A stretch of DNA of 64,000 nucleotides from UBA5436 sp050951845 (GCA_050951845.1 JBMNJV010000002.1:1-64000), one strand, 5' to 3'; positions 33,175 through 43,146 are shown, counted from the first letter of the stretch. Notes: a model not told the origin generated them from the sequence alone. Program-made: numbers and translations.

Positions 33175-34109
33175 TAAGCCTCCCATAAAGGACTTGAATA
33201 GACTCCTCTGTCTATCAGTTTTCGGATTTCATGCTCTACTTGCGGTTTATCTTCTTTATAGGTAACCCCGTGCCATTGATCAGGGCTGGTTTTAACAACA
33301 ACTTCAACTTTATCATCTATAATTAATTCTGCAATAGATGTAGGTAACAAAAATTCCGCTTTTAACGGATTTTCAGGCAAAGCCTGATCTAAAAAAGGCG
33401 GAAATTGTGCTTTAAGATAATTGATCAACGAAACATCAAATCCCCAGAAATTCATTGATGCAGTACTGTTTCGCGGAATTTCCTCCCAGGTCTGACCGTC
33501 ATCTTCCGTCATAAAAGCCCGGTTATCGCGCTCGACAATCTTGGTTCGTTCAACAATATAAATTAACTTATTCTGCGAATCTACTTCACAAATTCCTCTT
33601 GCCACATGACCGTGTTTGCTTAAAGTTTTCATTAATTCATAACCGACCATTAAATATTGAGGTCTGGATCCGACCGGTTTTTCTTCAAGATTAACCAAAA
33701 AATCAAAAACAATTTTAAATGCTTCCCGACCATAATAATCATCAGCATTAATTACACAAAACGGTGCATCGATGATATCGCGAGCCGCCAATAAAGCATG
33801 TGATGTTCCCCACGGTTTCTCTCGTGTTTGAGGATTGTGATATCCGGCAGGCAGATCATTTACATCCTGAAAAGCATATTGAACCGAATAGTATTGTGCA
33901 ATTCTTTTACCGATAATTTCATCGAATTCTTGTTCTATTTCCTTTTTAATAATAAAAACAACTCTTCTGAAACCTGCCTGATAAGCGTCATACAGAGAGT
34001 AATCAATAATAATTTCTCCATTCGGTCCGACCGGTTCTATTTGTTTGAGGCCGCCGAAACGCGAGCCTATACCGGCTGCTAAAATTACGAGAATAGGTTG
34101 TTTTGACAT
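33174..34109 (-). CDS. Sugar-phosphate-type nucleotidyltransferase
   Basis: The 311-aa product has the nucleotidyltransferase signature at its N terminus (VILAAGIGSRFGGLKQIEPV), then GEIIIDYSLYDAYQAGFRRV and a metal-binding NADDYYG. It is close to UTP/NTP-glucose-1-phosphate type transferases, but residues after about 200 (QTWEEIPRNSTASMNFWGFD) are characteristic of a subgroup annotated only as nucleotidyltransferase. The substrate is unknown. GGAGG precedes the ATG. The stop overlaps argS, so the gene heads this operon. Confidence 0.8.
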   Translation of the reverse strand: MSKQPILVILAAGIGSRFGGLKQIEPVGPNGEIIIDYSLYDAYQAGFRRVVFIIKKEIEQEFDEIIGKRIAQYYSVQYAFQDVNDLPAGYHNPQTREKPWGTSHALLAARDIIDAPFCVINADDYYGREAFKIVFDFLVNLEEKPVGSRPQYLMVGYELMKTLSKHGHVARGICEVDSQNKLIYIVERTKIVERDNRAFMTEDDGQTWEEIPRNSTASMNFWGFDVSLINYLKAQFPPFLDQALPENPLKAEFLLPTSIAELIIDDKVEVVVKTSPDQWHGVTYKEDKPQVEHEIRKLIDRGVYSSPLWEA

Positions 34110-34252
34110 AATAATCCTCCAATCAAATTATTAATTAATTGTAATAATATTATAGATAAAGCTTTCAGATTTGCAAAATTATTGGTTTTCAATTTTGTAA
34201 ACTCAGCAATAATTAATAATTTGATTTATCATTTTTATAATATTTTAATTTG

Positions 34253-36445
34253 TTAAAAATTCTCAGGTGCCGATAACGGTTCATAGTGATTAAAATTCAT
34301 CGGTCGTTGACGAACTTGTTCGGCTGCCTGCAACGCCGATTGCATTAAAGCAATTTGTGAGTCAACTCGTTCATCTGCAGGAATCTGATCCCTGAATCTG
34401 ACATATGAGCCGTCACCTTGCATAATTCTCGCACGATCCGTATCCATCATTTGATAAATCAGAACTTCTAAAACACGTTCACGACATAATTCATCTTCGA
34501 TCGGAAATAAAATTTCAACACGTCGATCCAAATTGCGCGGCATCCAATCGGCACTGGAAAGGAAAATATCCTCGTTCCCGTCATTATAATAATAAAAGAT
34601 TCTGCTGTGTTCTAAAAACCTGCCGACCAAACTGCGCACTTCGATATTTTCCGATAAGCCTTTAACACCGGCTTTTAACCCACAGATACCCCGTACGATC
34701 AAACAGATTTTAACACCTGCCTGAGAAGCTGAATATAATGCTTCAATGATCTCGGAATCAATCAGAGAATTTATTTTTGCAACAATTATAGCCTGACGTC
34801 CGGCTTCGGCATGCTTTTGTTCTTGTTTAATTCTGGCAAGCGTTTCTTTGCGCAACCAACGCGGTGCCGGAATTATTTTACGCCATCCCATAGGTATTGA
34901 ATAACCGGAAATCATATTAAAGAAATCCGTTGCATCCTGACCGATTTGTTCGGAAGCCGTCCAGAGACCGAAATCTGTATAAATTCTGGCAGTTATATCA
35001 TTATAATTTCCGGTACCCAGATGTACATAGCGTTTGATCCCGGATTCTTCCCGTCTGACTATCAAGGTTATTTTGCTATGAGTCTTCAGACCTTTCAGGC
35101 CGTAAATTACATGACAACCTGCTCTTTCCAGACGCCGAGCCCAATGAATATTACTTTCTTCATCGAATCTGGCTTTTAATTCCAGTAAAACCATAACATG
35201 CTTGCCGTTTTCTGCGGCTTCAGCCAACGCTTTAACAATCGGAGAATTTCCGCTGACTCTGTATAGTGTTTGTTTGATAGCCAACACATCAGGATCTTGT
35301 GCTGCCTGTTGGATAACTTTGATCGTCGGATCAAATGATTCGAAAGGATGATGCAGAATAAGGTCATTATCTCTAATAATCTCAAAAGTATCGGGATCCC
35401 GCTCGGAACCGAAGGCAGGAGTTATTTGACCGTTGAATTTTTTATAACGTAAATCAGAATCGGGATATAAATCTCTTATCTCATCCACAAATTTCAAATC
35501 TATCGGACCTCTTATTCTGAAAACAGCCTGGTCAGAAACATCCATCATTGTTTGCAGAGTATTGAGAATTTTTTTACCGGCATCTTTTTCAATTTCAAGA
35601 CGAATAATACTGCCGCGTTCACGTTTCCACAATATTCCTTCCATTTCAATCATCAGATCGGAAATCTCTTCGTCATCCAATTCATAATCCGCATTACGCA
35701 TTACTCTGAAACATGCAGTTGATTCAATTTCCTGATTATAGAAAAGCTGATTAAGAAATTCCGCAATTACCGCTTCAATTAAAACAAAGCGTTTCTCTTC
35801 ACCCGGTAATTTGATTAGTCGCGGGAGGATTGAAGGTACTTCAACAATTGCAAAATACGTTGAAACTAAAGTATCTGTTTGTTCTTCCTGGTTTCCGAAA
35901 GTAACAAAAAGATTTAAATTCTGATTCGGAATTAAAGGAAAAGGTCTGCCCGCATCAACCGCCAACGGAGTCAAAACAGGATAGATATTGTTTTCAAAAT
36001 ATTTCGCCAAATAATCATAATCAACATCAGAGATTTGATCGATAGTCAAATAATGAATATTTTCGGCTTGTAATTCCGGCATAATTTGTTTATTAAATGT
36101 TCTGTATTGATCCTTATAAAACTCATGACAACGAGCCATTAATGCTTCCAATTGTTCTGAAGGAGTCAAATTTGCCGAATCTTTTTTTTCCGAACCGGCT
36201 TCAATTAAATTATATAATGAAGCAACTCTGACCATAAAATGTTCATCTAAATTCGAACAAGTTATCGCCAGGAAATTCAGCCGTTCATAAAGCGGATTGC
36301 TTGAATCCTGAGCTTCTTCCAGGACTCTTTGATTGAATTCCATCCAACTCAGTTCACGATTTATTATGCGTTCACCTTCTAATTCCGGATATTCTTTTTT
36401 ATCGGAAAACTTTTGATCGATAATTTCAATAATTGTCGGCAACAT
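34253..36445 (-). CDS. ppk1: Polyphosphate kinase 1
   Basis: Ppk1 builds polyphosphate from ATP. The 730-aa product has the four-domain pattern: INRELSWMEFNQRVLEEA and ITCSNLDEHFMVRVASLYN at the N terminus, PYRVSG-type strand IKQTLYRVSGNSPIVKALAE, and the phosphorylated histidine region GLKGLKTHSKITLIVRRE. The second histidine lies in LEHSRIFYYYNDG. Length is normal. It precedes the exopolyphosphatase-like gene's end by 24 bases in gene order ppx then ppk1, so the pair is one transcript. Confidence 0.95.
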   Translation of the reverse strand: MLPTIIEIIDQKFSDKKEYPELEGERIINRELSWMEFNQRVLEEAQDSSNPLYERLNFLAITCSNLDEHFMVRVASLYNLIEAGSEKKDSANLTPSEQLEALMARCHEFYKDQYRTFNKQIMPELQAENIHYLTIDQISDVDYDYLAKYFENNIYPVLTPLAVDAGRPFPLIPNQNLNLFVTFGNQEEQTDTLVSTYFAIVEVPSILPRLIKLPGEEKRFVLIEAVIAEFLNQLFYNQEIESTACFRVMRNADYELDDEEISDLMIEMEGILWKRERGSIIRLEIEKDAGKKILNTLQTMMDVSDQAVFRIRGPIDLKFVDEIRDLYPDSDLRYKKFNGQITPAFGSERDPDTFEIIRDNDLILHHPFESFDPTIKVIQQAAQDPDVLAIKQTLYRVSGNSPIVKALAEAAENGKHVMVLLELKARFDEESNIHWARRLERAGCHVIYGLKGLKTHSKITLIVRREESGIKRYVHLGTGNYNDITARIYTDFGLWTASEQIGQDATDFFNMISGYSIPMGWRKIIPAPRWLRKETLARIKQEQKHAEAGRQAIIVAKINSLIDSEIIEALYSASQAGVKICLIVRGICGLKAGVKGLSENIEVRSLVGRFLEHSRIFYYYNDGNEDIFLSSADWMPRNLDRRVEILFPIEDELCRERVLEVLIYQMMDTDRARIMQGDGSYVRFRDQIPADERVDSQIALMQSALQAAEQVRQRPMNFNHYEPLSAPENF

Positions 36446-36469
36446 TTTTTTACTCCTTGAATCATTATT

Positions 36470-38023
36470 TTAGTTTTTATCATTTTCAGGAATTACTGAC
36501 ATTCTTAACTCTGTACCGTAAATCTCCTGAAAATATTTTGCAGGTTTTTGAAAACTCCATGTTTCTAAGGTTAAATCCTGATTTGATTCAAGAATAACCT
36601 TAATATGCCGCTTTCGAACTTCTGACGTGATTTTTTTAATTTTGCTTTTATGCCCTGTATCCAGAGCATTTGCCATACTTAGTAACACCGCCAGTTTAAC
36701 AAAATTCAATTGTTCCTGAGATGTTAAATATATTTCTTCATAATTCAAAGTGAATAAATTATCCGCATGGTGCTTAACTAAGAGGGCAATCAATTCTATT
36801 TCCTGATTGGTTAAACCGATTAAATCGGAAGATTTAATCATTTCATAAGCAATTTCTCCATCCTGTTTTACGGTGAAAAATTTACCTATATTGTGCAAAA
36901 TGGCCGCTACTCTTAAAATAAAGCGATATCGTCGATCGAGTCCGTGTTGATCCTGAAACTGATCATATAACTGCATCGCCAGAAATTCAACTTGTTCCAG
37001 ATGTTTCAAATTTGTATGGTTTCTTTTGGCTATTTGTTTAGCGAAACTCAAAGTATCATTGAGCGGTCTTTGATCTTTTTCGATCAAATTCAATTGTTCA
37101 GCCTTCTTTGCAATTAAACCGTCAGCTAAAATAACATCAGGTAAGATAATTTTATCCAAACCGGTGAACTCAAACATTTCTTTGATCACCATCGAAACCG
37201 GCAACAAAAGACTTGCCTGCTCCTGATTAATATCAAATATCCTAATCAATTCAAAAGTAGACTTATGAATTATCAAATCGAATAACTCATCAAACTTTTT
37301 AACTGAAAGCTCAGCTGTTCCGATTAAAGGTAAATCTGCTAAATAGCGCCAAGTATCCAAATCATTACCTACAAGAACAAAATTTTTATAATTTGTCTTC
37401 TTCGGAACAAAAGAACGATAATAATCCAAATCACCGGAAATATATTCGCGCATTAATTCAATAAAATCGGCTGTATGTTTTTCCAGGATAGAAAGCCGAT
37501 CACGAACACGTAAAGATCCTAATAATATATTTTGAGTAAAAGTCAATTCTTTTTTATCGAACAGTGTCAATTGGGTACTGCCGGCACCTATATCAAGAAA
37601 CAAAGTGGGCTCTTCGGTTAATTGATCAAAACTCGGCATTTTTAAACGAATCGCTCTGAGCATTCCGGCAATATCAAGGCGATTTGAATAAACCAATATT
37701 TCAAATCCGGTTTGACGATAAATCTGATCAATTACAAACAAACTGTTGTTTGCTTCACGTATGGCAGAAGTACAGGCCGCAGTAACTTCAACAGCGGGAT
37801 ATGCGGAAATTATTTTTTTGAAATCTTTTAATGTTTCAATTAAGGTTGCGATATTATCACCGGTAATATAACCCAGGCGATAACTGTCAGAACCGAGATT
37901 AATTGTTCTCGACATAGATTCGATATCCGAGATTTCTCCACCGGGCAATATTTCGGCGATTTTTAAGATCACTTCATGTGATCCTACTTCAATGGCCGCA
38001 ATAAATGACACTTTATTTTCCAT
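36470..38023 (-). CDS. ppx: Ppx/GppA family exopolyphosphatase with HD domain
   Basis: The 517-aa product has the actin-like fold of Ppx/GppA phosphatases: IAAIEVGSHEVILKIAEIL, the catalytic region ACTSAIREANNS, and the phosphate loop LFLDIGAGSTQLTLF. Residues about 330-460 form an HD-like domain (HNIGKFFTVKQDGEIAYEMI, LLVKHHADNL). It likely hydrolyses polyphosphate or pppGpp. I start at ATG 38021-38023 (MENKVSF), six bases after GGAG; the ATG two codons earlier abuts that site. It is directly upstream of ppk1. Confidence 0.9.
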   Translation of the reverse strand: MENKVSFIAAIEVGSHEVILKIAEILPGGEISDIESMSRTINLGSDSYRLGYITGDNIATLIETLKDFKKIISAYPAVEVTAACTSAIREANNSLFVIDQIYRQTGFEILVYSNRLDIAGMLRAIRLKMPSFDQLTEEPTLFLDIGAGSTQLTLFDKKELTFTQNILLGSLRVRDRLSILEKHTADFIELMREYISGDLDYYRSFVPKKTNYKNFVLVGNDLDTWRYLADLPLIGTAELSVKKFDELFDLIIHKSTFELIRIFDINQEQASLLLPVSMVIKEMFEFTGLDKIILPDVILADGLIAKKAEQLNLIEKDQRPLNDTLSFAKQIAKRNHTNLKHLEQVEFLAMQLYDQFQDQHGLDRRYRFILRVAAILHNIGKFFTVKQDGEIAYEMIKSSDLIGLTNQEIELIALLVKHHADNLFTLNYEEIYLTSQEQLNFVKLAVLLSMANALDTGHKSKIKKITSEVRKRHIKVILESNQDLTLETWSFQKPAKYFQEIYGTELRMSVIPENDKN

Positions 38024-38100
38024 ACTCATCTCCTTTTCAGTAGACAAATTCAGTAAAAAACTGAAATCAATAATATAAGTATACAATTAATTGCCGATGA

Positions 38101-39183
38101 TTAATCTCCGAAGAAAATTCCCATTTGACGAGCAGCCAAAAATAGCGGATCCTCTAAAGAAACCCGTTTGGGAATTCCCGCAACTTCTTCCAAAGGAACG
38201 CGAACCATGTTTTGACCCGCTATCCCGATCATTTTGCCGAAATCACCTTCGATCACGGCATTTGCAGCTTCAACTCCCAATTTTGTGGTCAGAACTCTGT
38301 CAAATGCCGACGGCGTGCCGCCACGCTGGAAGTGACCCGGTACACAAACTCTGATTTCCTGAATCATTAATTCTTCAAGTTGGTTTTGTAAATGATATGC
38401 CACGGAATGTGTGTTTTTTCTGTATTCTTTCAGATAATCTTCATCCATATCAATTTCATCAATTGATCTGGCACCTTCGGCAACCGCAATGATCGAGAAA
38501 CGTTTTTTGTTTTTTTCACGAGACTGCAAGGCCTGAACAACTTTGATCGGATTATATGGTATCTCCGGAATCAAAATAACATCGGCACCTGAGGCAACTC
38601 CTGCATGCAGTGCAAGCCAGCCTACTTTGTTGCCCATTAACTCAACTATAAAAACCCTGCCGTGCGAAGTCGCCGTAGTATGGATTCCGTCAATAACTTC
38701 GGTTGCAATATTGACGGCACTTTGAAAACCGAAACTCAAATCGGTTCCGGATAAGTCATTATCAATCGTTTTCGGCAAATGGATTACATTACAACCGCCT
38801 AAGCTCAACAGATTGGCGGTTTTTTGTGTTCCGCCGCCGCCCAAAACAACCAGAGCATCGAGAGAAAGATCATTATATGTCTGAATCATGGCTTCTAATC
38901 TGGTTATGCCCTCCGGCTGGTCATCATACAAAGGGTCATTGACAATAGTAAACGGTTGACGTGAAGTTCCGAGAATTGTCCCGCCCAAAGTTAAAATTCC
39001 GGAAAAATCGTAATCATGCATATGGCGATAGCTGCTGTGCATTAAACCGTAATATCCGTTAAGAAATCCGTAAATATCAATATTCGGATCATAATTCCAT
39101 AACGCTCTGCTCAACCCGCGCATCGTTGAATTTAAACCTTGAGCATCTCCTCCGCTGGTCAACATCCCCACTTTTAAAGCCAT
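38101..39183 (-). CDS. pfkA: 6-phosphofructokinase
   Basis: Pfk phosphorylates fructose 6-phosphate. The 360-aa product has the N-terminal loop MLTSGGDAQGLNSTMRGL, the donor-site GGGGTQK (residues 115-121), LPKTIDNDLSG with the catalytic aspartate (137-143), and GHFQRGGTPSAFDRV. The position that is glycine in ATP enzymes and aspartate in PPi enzymes is glycine here, while the later KTIDND lysine is of the type seen in PPi enzymes and in some ATP enzymes of a separate clade. ATP is the more likely donor. GGAGG sits five bases before the ATG. Confidence 0.93.
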   Translation of the reverse strand: MALKVGMLTSGGDAQGLNSTMRGLSRALWNYDPNIDIYGFLNGYYGLMHSSYRHMHDYDFSGILTLGGTILGTSRQPFTIVNDPLYDDQPEGITRLEAMIQTYNDLSLDALVVLGGGGTQKTANLLSLGGCNVIHLPKTIDNDLSGTDLSFGFQSAVNIATEVIDGIHTTATSHGRVFIVELMGNKVGWLALHAGVASGADVILIPEIPYNPIKVVQALQSREKNKKRFSIIAVAEGARSIDEIDMDEDYLKEYRKNTHSVAYHLQNQLEELMIQEIRVCVPGHFQRGGTPSAFDRVLTTKLGVEAANAVIEGDFGKMIGIAGQNMVRVPLEEVAGIPKRVSLEDPLFLAARQMGIFFGD

Positions 39184-39358
39184 AAAATCCTCCTCTTTGA
39201 AATAAATTTGGTATATTCAGTCAAATTTAATAATATATTAGATTATACATTATTACTTCGTTTTTGTGTGTTAATATGATATATAACCAAACAAGATTTC
39301 GTTAATTATGTTAAATTATTTATATTAAATTACTTTAAACAATATTTTGAAGGTGAAT

Positions 39359-40216
39359 ATGGAAAAAAAGCAAAATCAACAAGATATACGTATGGCAGTT
39401 TTGATTGATGCCGACAACATCTCTCATCACTATATTAAAGGCATGATGGAAGAGATTGCCCGATATGGCAATCCGACCATCAAAAGAATTTACGGTGATT
39501 GGACTAAACCTAATTTAAGCGGCTGGAAAAATCATCTTCTGGATTACGCAATCAGTCCGGTTCAGCAATTCAGTTATACCACAGGAAAAAATGCAACCGA
39601 TTCGGCCATGACGATTGATGCAATGGATATTCTGTTTTCTGAAACAGTCGATGCATTTTGTCTGGTCTCTTCAGACAGTGATTTCACAAAATTGGCCACC
39701 CGCCTGCGTGAATCCGGTAAAACCGTTTACGGAATCGGTGAAGAAAAAACTCCTAACCCTTTCATAGCTGCTTGTGACCGTTTTATTTATCTGGAAATTC
39801 TGGATGAAGATGAAGAAGAAACCGATGGTGAATTAGTGGATTCGGAATCCGCAAGTTGTAAAGATAAAGTCAAAAAAAATACCGGTACATCCAAAACCGG
39901 ATTCACTAAAACAACAAAGAAAAAACGTGCTTTACAAAATCTCAATCGTAAAACGATTGCATTTATTATTCAGACAATTAAAGACGTTGAAGATGAAAAC
40001 GGTTGGGCTTATTTAGGTGAAGTGGGAAATTTATTAGTAAAAAAACAACCCTCTTTTGATCCCAGAAATTTCGGTTTTAATAAATTAACCAATATGCTTG
40101 AATCGATCGATCAGGTTGAACTTGACATCAGAGATGCAAATATCGGTGCACCGAACTCTAAACATGTTTATGTGAGGGTTAAAAGTACAAATAAACCCAG
40201 AACTACACATTTTTAA
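39359..40216 (+). CDS. NYN domain protein with C-terminal LOTUS/OST-HTH domain
   Basis: The 285-aa product has a PIN-like NYN nuclease domain at residues 10-150: acidic residues in AVLIDADNISHHY, KNATDSAMTIDAMDILFS, and LVSSDSDFTKLATRLRESG, which are the expected metal ligands. A basic linker follows (KTTKKKRALQNLNRK), then a winged-helix LOTUS/OST-HTH domain (about 205-275, KRVK-like IAFIIQTIKDVEDENGWAYL, DPRNFGFNKLTNMLESID). Proteins of this form act on RNA, by inference. ATG 39359 follows AAGGTG; an upstream TTG and GTG are weaker. It is monocistronic and convergent with the zinc operon. Confidence 0.9.
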   Translation: MEKKQNQQDIRMAVLIDADNISHHYIKGMMEEIARYGNPTIKRIYGDWTKPNLSGWKNHLLDYAISPVQQFSYTTGKNATDSAMTIDAMDILFSETVDAFCLVSSDSDFTKLATRLRESGKTVYGIGEEKTPNPFIAACDRFIYLEILDEDEEETDGELVDSESASCKDKVKKNTGTSKTGFTKTTKKKRALQNLNRKTIAFIIQTIKDVEDENGWAYLGEVGNLLVKKQPSFDPRNFGFNKLTNMLESIDQVELDIRDANIGAPNSKHVYVRVKSTNKPRTTHF

Positions 40217-40259
40217 TTATTTTTATTTTTAAGATTGATGCAAAAACCGGGAAAGCAAA

Positions 40260-41093
40260 TTATTTTTCTTTGATTATTGTTTCCCGAACTTTTTGGATTA
40301 TTGAATAAAGTATAAAAGCTATAATATTGCAGATAACAATGCTTGCGCCGGTCGGAGTTGAATATCCATAAGATAAAATCAGACCCAGCCATAAGCAAAT
40401 AATTGAGATTAAAGCGGAATTCAGAGTTACCGTAAAGAATCTTTTTGCCAGGCGCATAGCGGTTAATGGCGGAAATACAATTAAACTGGTAATCAGCAAT
40501 GCTCCCATCAGACGCATTCCCAAAACAATTACCAATGCTGTTAAAAAAGCAATAATCATATTGAAGCCCTGTGTATTAATACCGGTAGCTTTGGCAAAAT
40601 TTTCATCAAAAGTAACTGCAAAAATCCTGTTATAAAACAAAACAAATAAAAGGATGACCACAGCAGAAAGACCAAGACTTAAGACCACATCGCTTTGTGA
40701 CATACTGAGAATACTGCCGAATAAATAATTGTTCACGTCCGTATTCATTCCGGAACTCAAAGAAATAACCATTACGCCGATCGCCAGCGAACCGGTTGAA
40801 ATCAGGGAAATCGCCGCATCGCCTTTAATTTTGCTGTTTTCGCTCAAACGTAATAATAGGAAAGCAGCGATAACCACAATCGGAATTGATACAATCATCG
40901 GTGAAGCATTCAGAGCTGCCGCCACAGCCAATGCACCAAATCCGACATGAGATAATCCGTCACCGATCATCGCATATCTTTTCAAAACCAAACTTACACC
41001 CAGCAAGGAGGCACATAAAGCTATCAGAGTTCCTACTAAAAATGCCCGTAACATAAACGGATAAGAAAACATTTCACTTAATAAATCAAACAT
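40260..41093 (-). CDS. znuB: Zinc/manganese ABC transporter permease (ZnuB-like)
   Basis: The 277-aa product has about eight membrane segments of the ABC-3 family (MLRAFLVGTLIALCASLLGV, RYAMIGDGLSHVGFGALAV). The SHVGFG segment is a family hallmark. It overlaps the ATPase gene by eight bases and completes a znuA-znuC-znuB operon. The metal is inferred to be zinc from the regulator and the histidine-rich binding protein. Confidence 0.93.
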   Translation of the reverse strand: MFDLLSEMFSYPFMLRAFLVGTLIALCASLLGVSLVLKRYAMIGDGLSHVGFGALAVAAALNASPMIVSIPIVVIAAFLLLRLSENSKIKGDAAISLISTGSLAIGVMVISLSSGMNTDVNNYLFGSILSMSQSDVVLSLGLSAVVILLFVLFYNRIFAVTFDENFAKATGINTQGFNMIIAFLTALVIVLGMRLMGALLITSLIVFPPLTAMRLAKRFFTVTLNSALISIICLWLGLILSYGYSTPTGASIVICNIIAFILYSIIQKVRETIIKEK

Positions 41094-41793
41094 TTAATTC
41101 ACCTAAAAATTTTTGTCCTACTTTACTTTGCAAATACTCTTTTGTTGTACCGAAGAACAATTGTGTATTATGTAAATGCAAAATATGACTCGCATATTTG
41201 ATCGCAGCCTGGATATCATGAGAAACCATCACTATTGTTATTTTATGAACCTGATTAATATGCTCAATTATCTCATACAACTCTTGCGTCACAACCGGAT
41301 CAAGGCCTGCTACAGGTTCATCCAAAACAATAATCTTTTTTGTGGCACAAAGAGCCCTGGCCAAAAGCACTCGTTGTTGTTGGCCACCGGACAGATCACA
41401 ATAACAGGCATTTTTTATCGGCAAAATACCCAGCTTATCCATATTGTTTTTTGCGATATTTATTTCCTTTCTGGTAAAGAACGGTTTAAATTTCAAGCTA
41501 TTTAAACAACCCGATAAAACCACTTCATAAACGCTTGCCGGAAATTCTTTTTGCGCAGGAGTTTGTTGAGGTAAATATCCGATTGTGTCGGCCGATAATT
41601 GATCATGATAAATTATTTCACCTTGAAAAGGTTTTTTCAGGTATAACAACCCTTTAATCAAAGTGCTTTTACCCGTACCGTTTTCACCGACTACACATAA
41701 GTAATCTCCATCCGATACACTGAAATTGATATCTTTTATTGCCGGGACACCGTCATATTCAAATGATAAATTTTTACAGGTGATTAAACTCAT
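41086..41793 (-). CDS. znuC: Zinc/manganese ABC transporter ATPase (ZnuC-like)
   Basis: The 235-aa ATPase has Walker A GENGTGKST, the Q loop in YLPQQTPAQKE, signature LSGGQQQRVLLARALC, Walker B IIVLDEPVAGLDP, and the H-switch VMVSHDIQ. All motifs are intact. It lies 15 bases after znuA and overlaps znuB, so the three proteins are made together. Confidence 0.95.
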   Translation of the reverse strand: MSLITCKNLSFEYDGVPAIKDINFSVSDGDYLCVVGENGTGKSTLIKGLLYLKKPFQGEIIYHDQLSADTIGYLPQQTPAQKEFPASVYEVVLSGCLNSLKFKPFFTRKEINIAKNNMDKLGILPIKNACYCDLSGGQQQRVLLARALCATKKIIVLDEPVAGLDPVVTQELYEIIEHINQVHKITIVMVSHDIQAAIKYASHILHLHNTQLFFGTTKEYLQSKVGQKFLGELNV

Positions 41794-41808
41794 TAATTCC
41801 TCTCTTTA

Positions 41809-43044
41809 TCAATTCAAAGCCTTTTCCAAAACTTCTATATTTTTTTCCATCAATGAAAGATATGTTTCATGAGCAGCCAGTTCTTCGACAGATAAATTAT
41901 GAATTGAATGAAAAGTAAGTTTTTCTGCAGCAGTAGCTTCAACAATTGAATCGGCAATTTTCTCATTTGAAAATTCGATAGAAAAAACTACAGGCAGGTG
42001 AAGTTCATTCACTTTATCTATCAAAAATGCAACAGTTGCGGCGCTTGCTTCGGTATCCGCCGAACATCCCGTAAATGCAGCATAATACTCTAAATTATAT
42101 TCATCAGCGAAATAACGGAACGGGAAACGATCACCGAATAATAAAATTTTACGTTCAGCATGCTCAACAACATCTTTAATTTGTTGATCAAGAGCTTCTA
42201 ATTGCTCAATATAAGCCATACTGTTTGCTGAAAAGAATTCTGCATTAGACGGATCTTTTTCACTCAATACATCCGTAATCTGTTCTACAATCAGGATTGC
42301 ATTAATCGGTGATGTCCAAACATGTTCATCTACTTCATGCACATGTTCATTATTTTTTTCATTTTCCGGGTCTGCCACTTGATCATGATCTTCTGAATGA
42401 TCGTAATTTTCTTGATGATCATCCCCCTCAGTTTGATCAGTATGATCATAATCTTCGCCATGCTCATGATCTTCGCCATGCTCATGATCTTCGCCATGCT
42501 CGTGATTCTCTTGACAATCATGATCATTCGCATGATTGTGCTGCATTCCCTCAATAATTTCTTCATCTACCGTATTAACCAAATCAATTAATTTCATTGT
42601 TTCAGGGGCATTATCACCCATAGACTCAATTATACCGTCAACCCAGGTGTCATTTTCTCCACCTGTATAGATAAATAAATCACTTGTTTGGATAGTTTTA
42701 ATATCTTGCGGTGTCGGTTCATATGAATGACCGTCTAAACCGGGCTTTAACAGCATTGTCACATCAGCTTTATCTCCGACAATTTGTCGGGTAAAATCGT
42801 ATTGCGGAAAAATCGTAGTAACAATCGATAATTTATTATTAATTGCCCCATCGGTATTTTCAGTATTATTGTTTTCAGTTGCAGAGTGTTCCGTTTGATC
42901 CTGCTTTACTCCTGCATTATTTGTAGTAGATTGATCTTCGATCGTTTTATCATCATTTTCCGCAGTAACATTATTTTTCGTACATGATGTTACTAATGAC
43001 AAAATCATTATCAAGCTTGCAATAACAGCTATTATTTTTTTCAT
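41809..43044 (-). CDS. znuA: Zinc-binding lipoprotein (ZnuA-like) with long histidine/acidic loop
   Basis: The 411-aa product has a lipoprotein signal peptide with lipobox LVTSC (Cys about residue 21). The mature protein has the cluster A-I metal-binding fold (VTTIFPQYDFTRQIVGDKAD, PGLDGHSYEPTPQDI, IFSIEFSNEK-type C lobe). Between residues about 165 and 235 a loop very rich in His, Asp and Glu includes three direct HGEDHE-type repeats. Such loops are common in zinc receptors and may store or pass zinc. Length exceeds that of typical ZnuA because of this loop and a polar linker after the lipobox. The ribosome binding site is weak (AGAAAG). Confidence 0.93.
   Translation of the reverse strand: MKKIIAVIASLIMILSLVTSCTKNNVTAENDDKTIEDQSTTNNAGVKQDQTEHSATENNNTENTDGAINNKLSIVTTIFPQYDFTRQIVGDKADVTMLLKPGLDGHSYEPTPQDIKTIQTSDLFIYTGGENDTWVDGIIESMGDNAPETMKLIDLVNTVDEEIIEGMQHNHANDHDCQENHEHGEDHEHGEDHEHGEDYDHTDQTEGDDHQENYDHSEDHDQVADPENEKNNEHVHEVDEHVWTSPINAILIVEQITDVLSEKDPSNAEFFSANSMAYIEQLEALDQQIKDVVEHAERKILLFGDRFPFRYFADEYNLEYYAAFTGCSADTEASAATVAFLIDKVNELHLPVVFSIEFSNEKIADSIVEATAAEKLTFHSIHNLSVEELAAHETYLSLMEKNIEVLEKALN
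42451..42504. repeat. Three 18-bp tandem repeats inside znuA
   Basis: ATCTTCGCCATGCTCATG is repeated at 42451, 42469 and 42487, the last copy with one change. Eighteen bases encode six residues (HGEDHE), so gain or loss of copies keeps the frame and changes the length of the metal-binding loop. Confidence 0.9.
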
Positions 43045-43117
43045 ATATTTATTCTTTCTAAATTTTAATATTATTAATATATCTAAATATCCAACAGCAA
43101 AATAAGATACGATACGT

Positions 43118-43126
43118 TAATCATTA
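43118..43126 (-). promoter_or_regulatory. Candidate Zur/Fur-type operator upstream of znuA
   Basis: TAATCATTA (TAATGATTA on the minus strand) is the palindromic core of Fur-family boxes and lies 74 bases before the znuA start. The flanks match poorly, so this is weaker than the two boxes upstream of the regulator gene. Confidence 0.35.
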
Positions 43127-43146
43127 CTTATAATTTGCCGCTTTTA

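Noticed and set aside
42309..42591. Histidine- and methionine-rich frames overlapping znuA
   Set aside because: Artefacts of the 18-bp repeats and of the skewed composition of the metal-binding loop.
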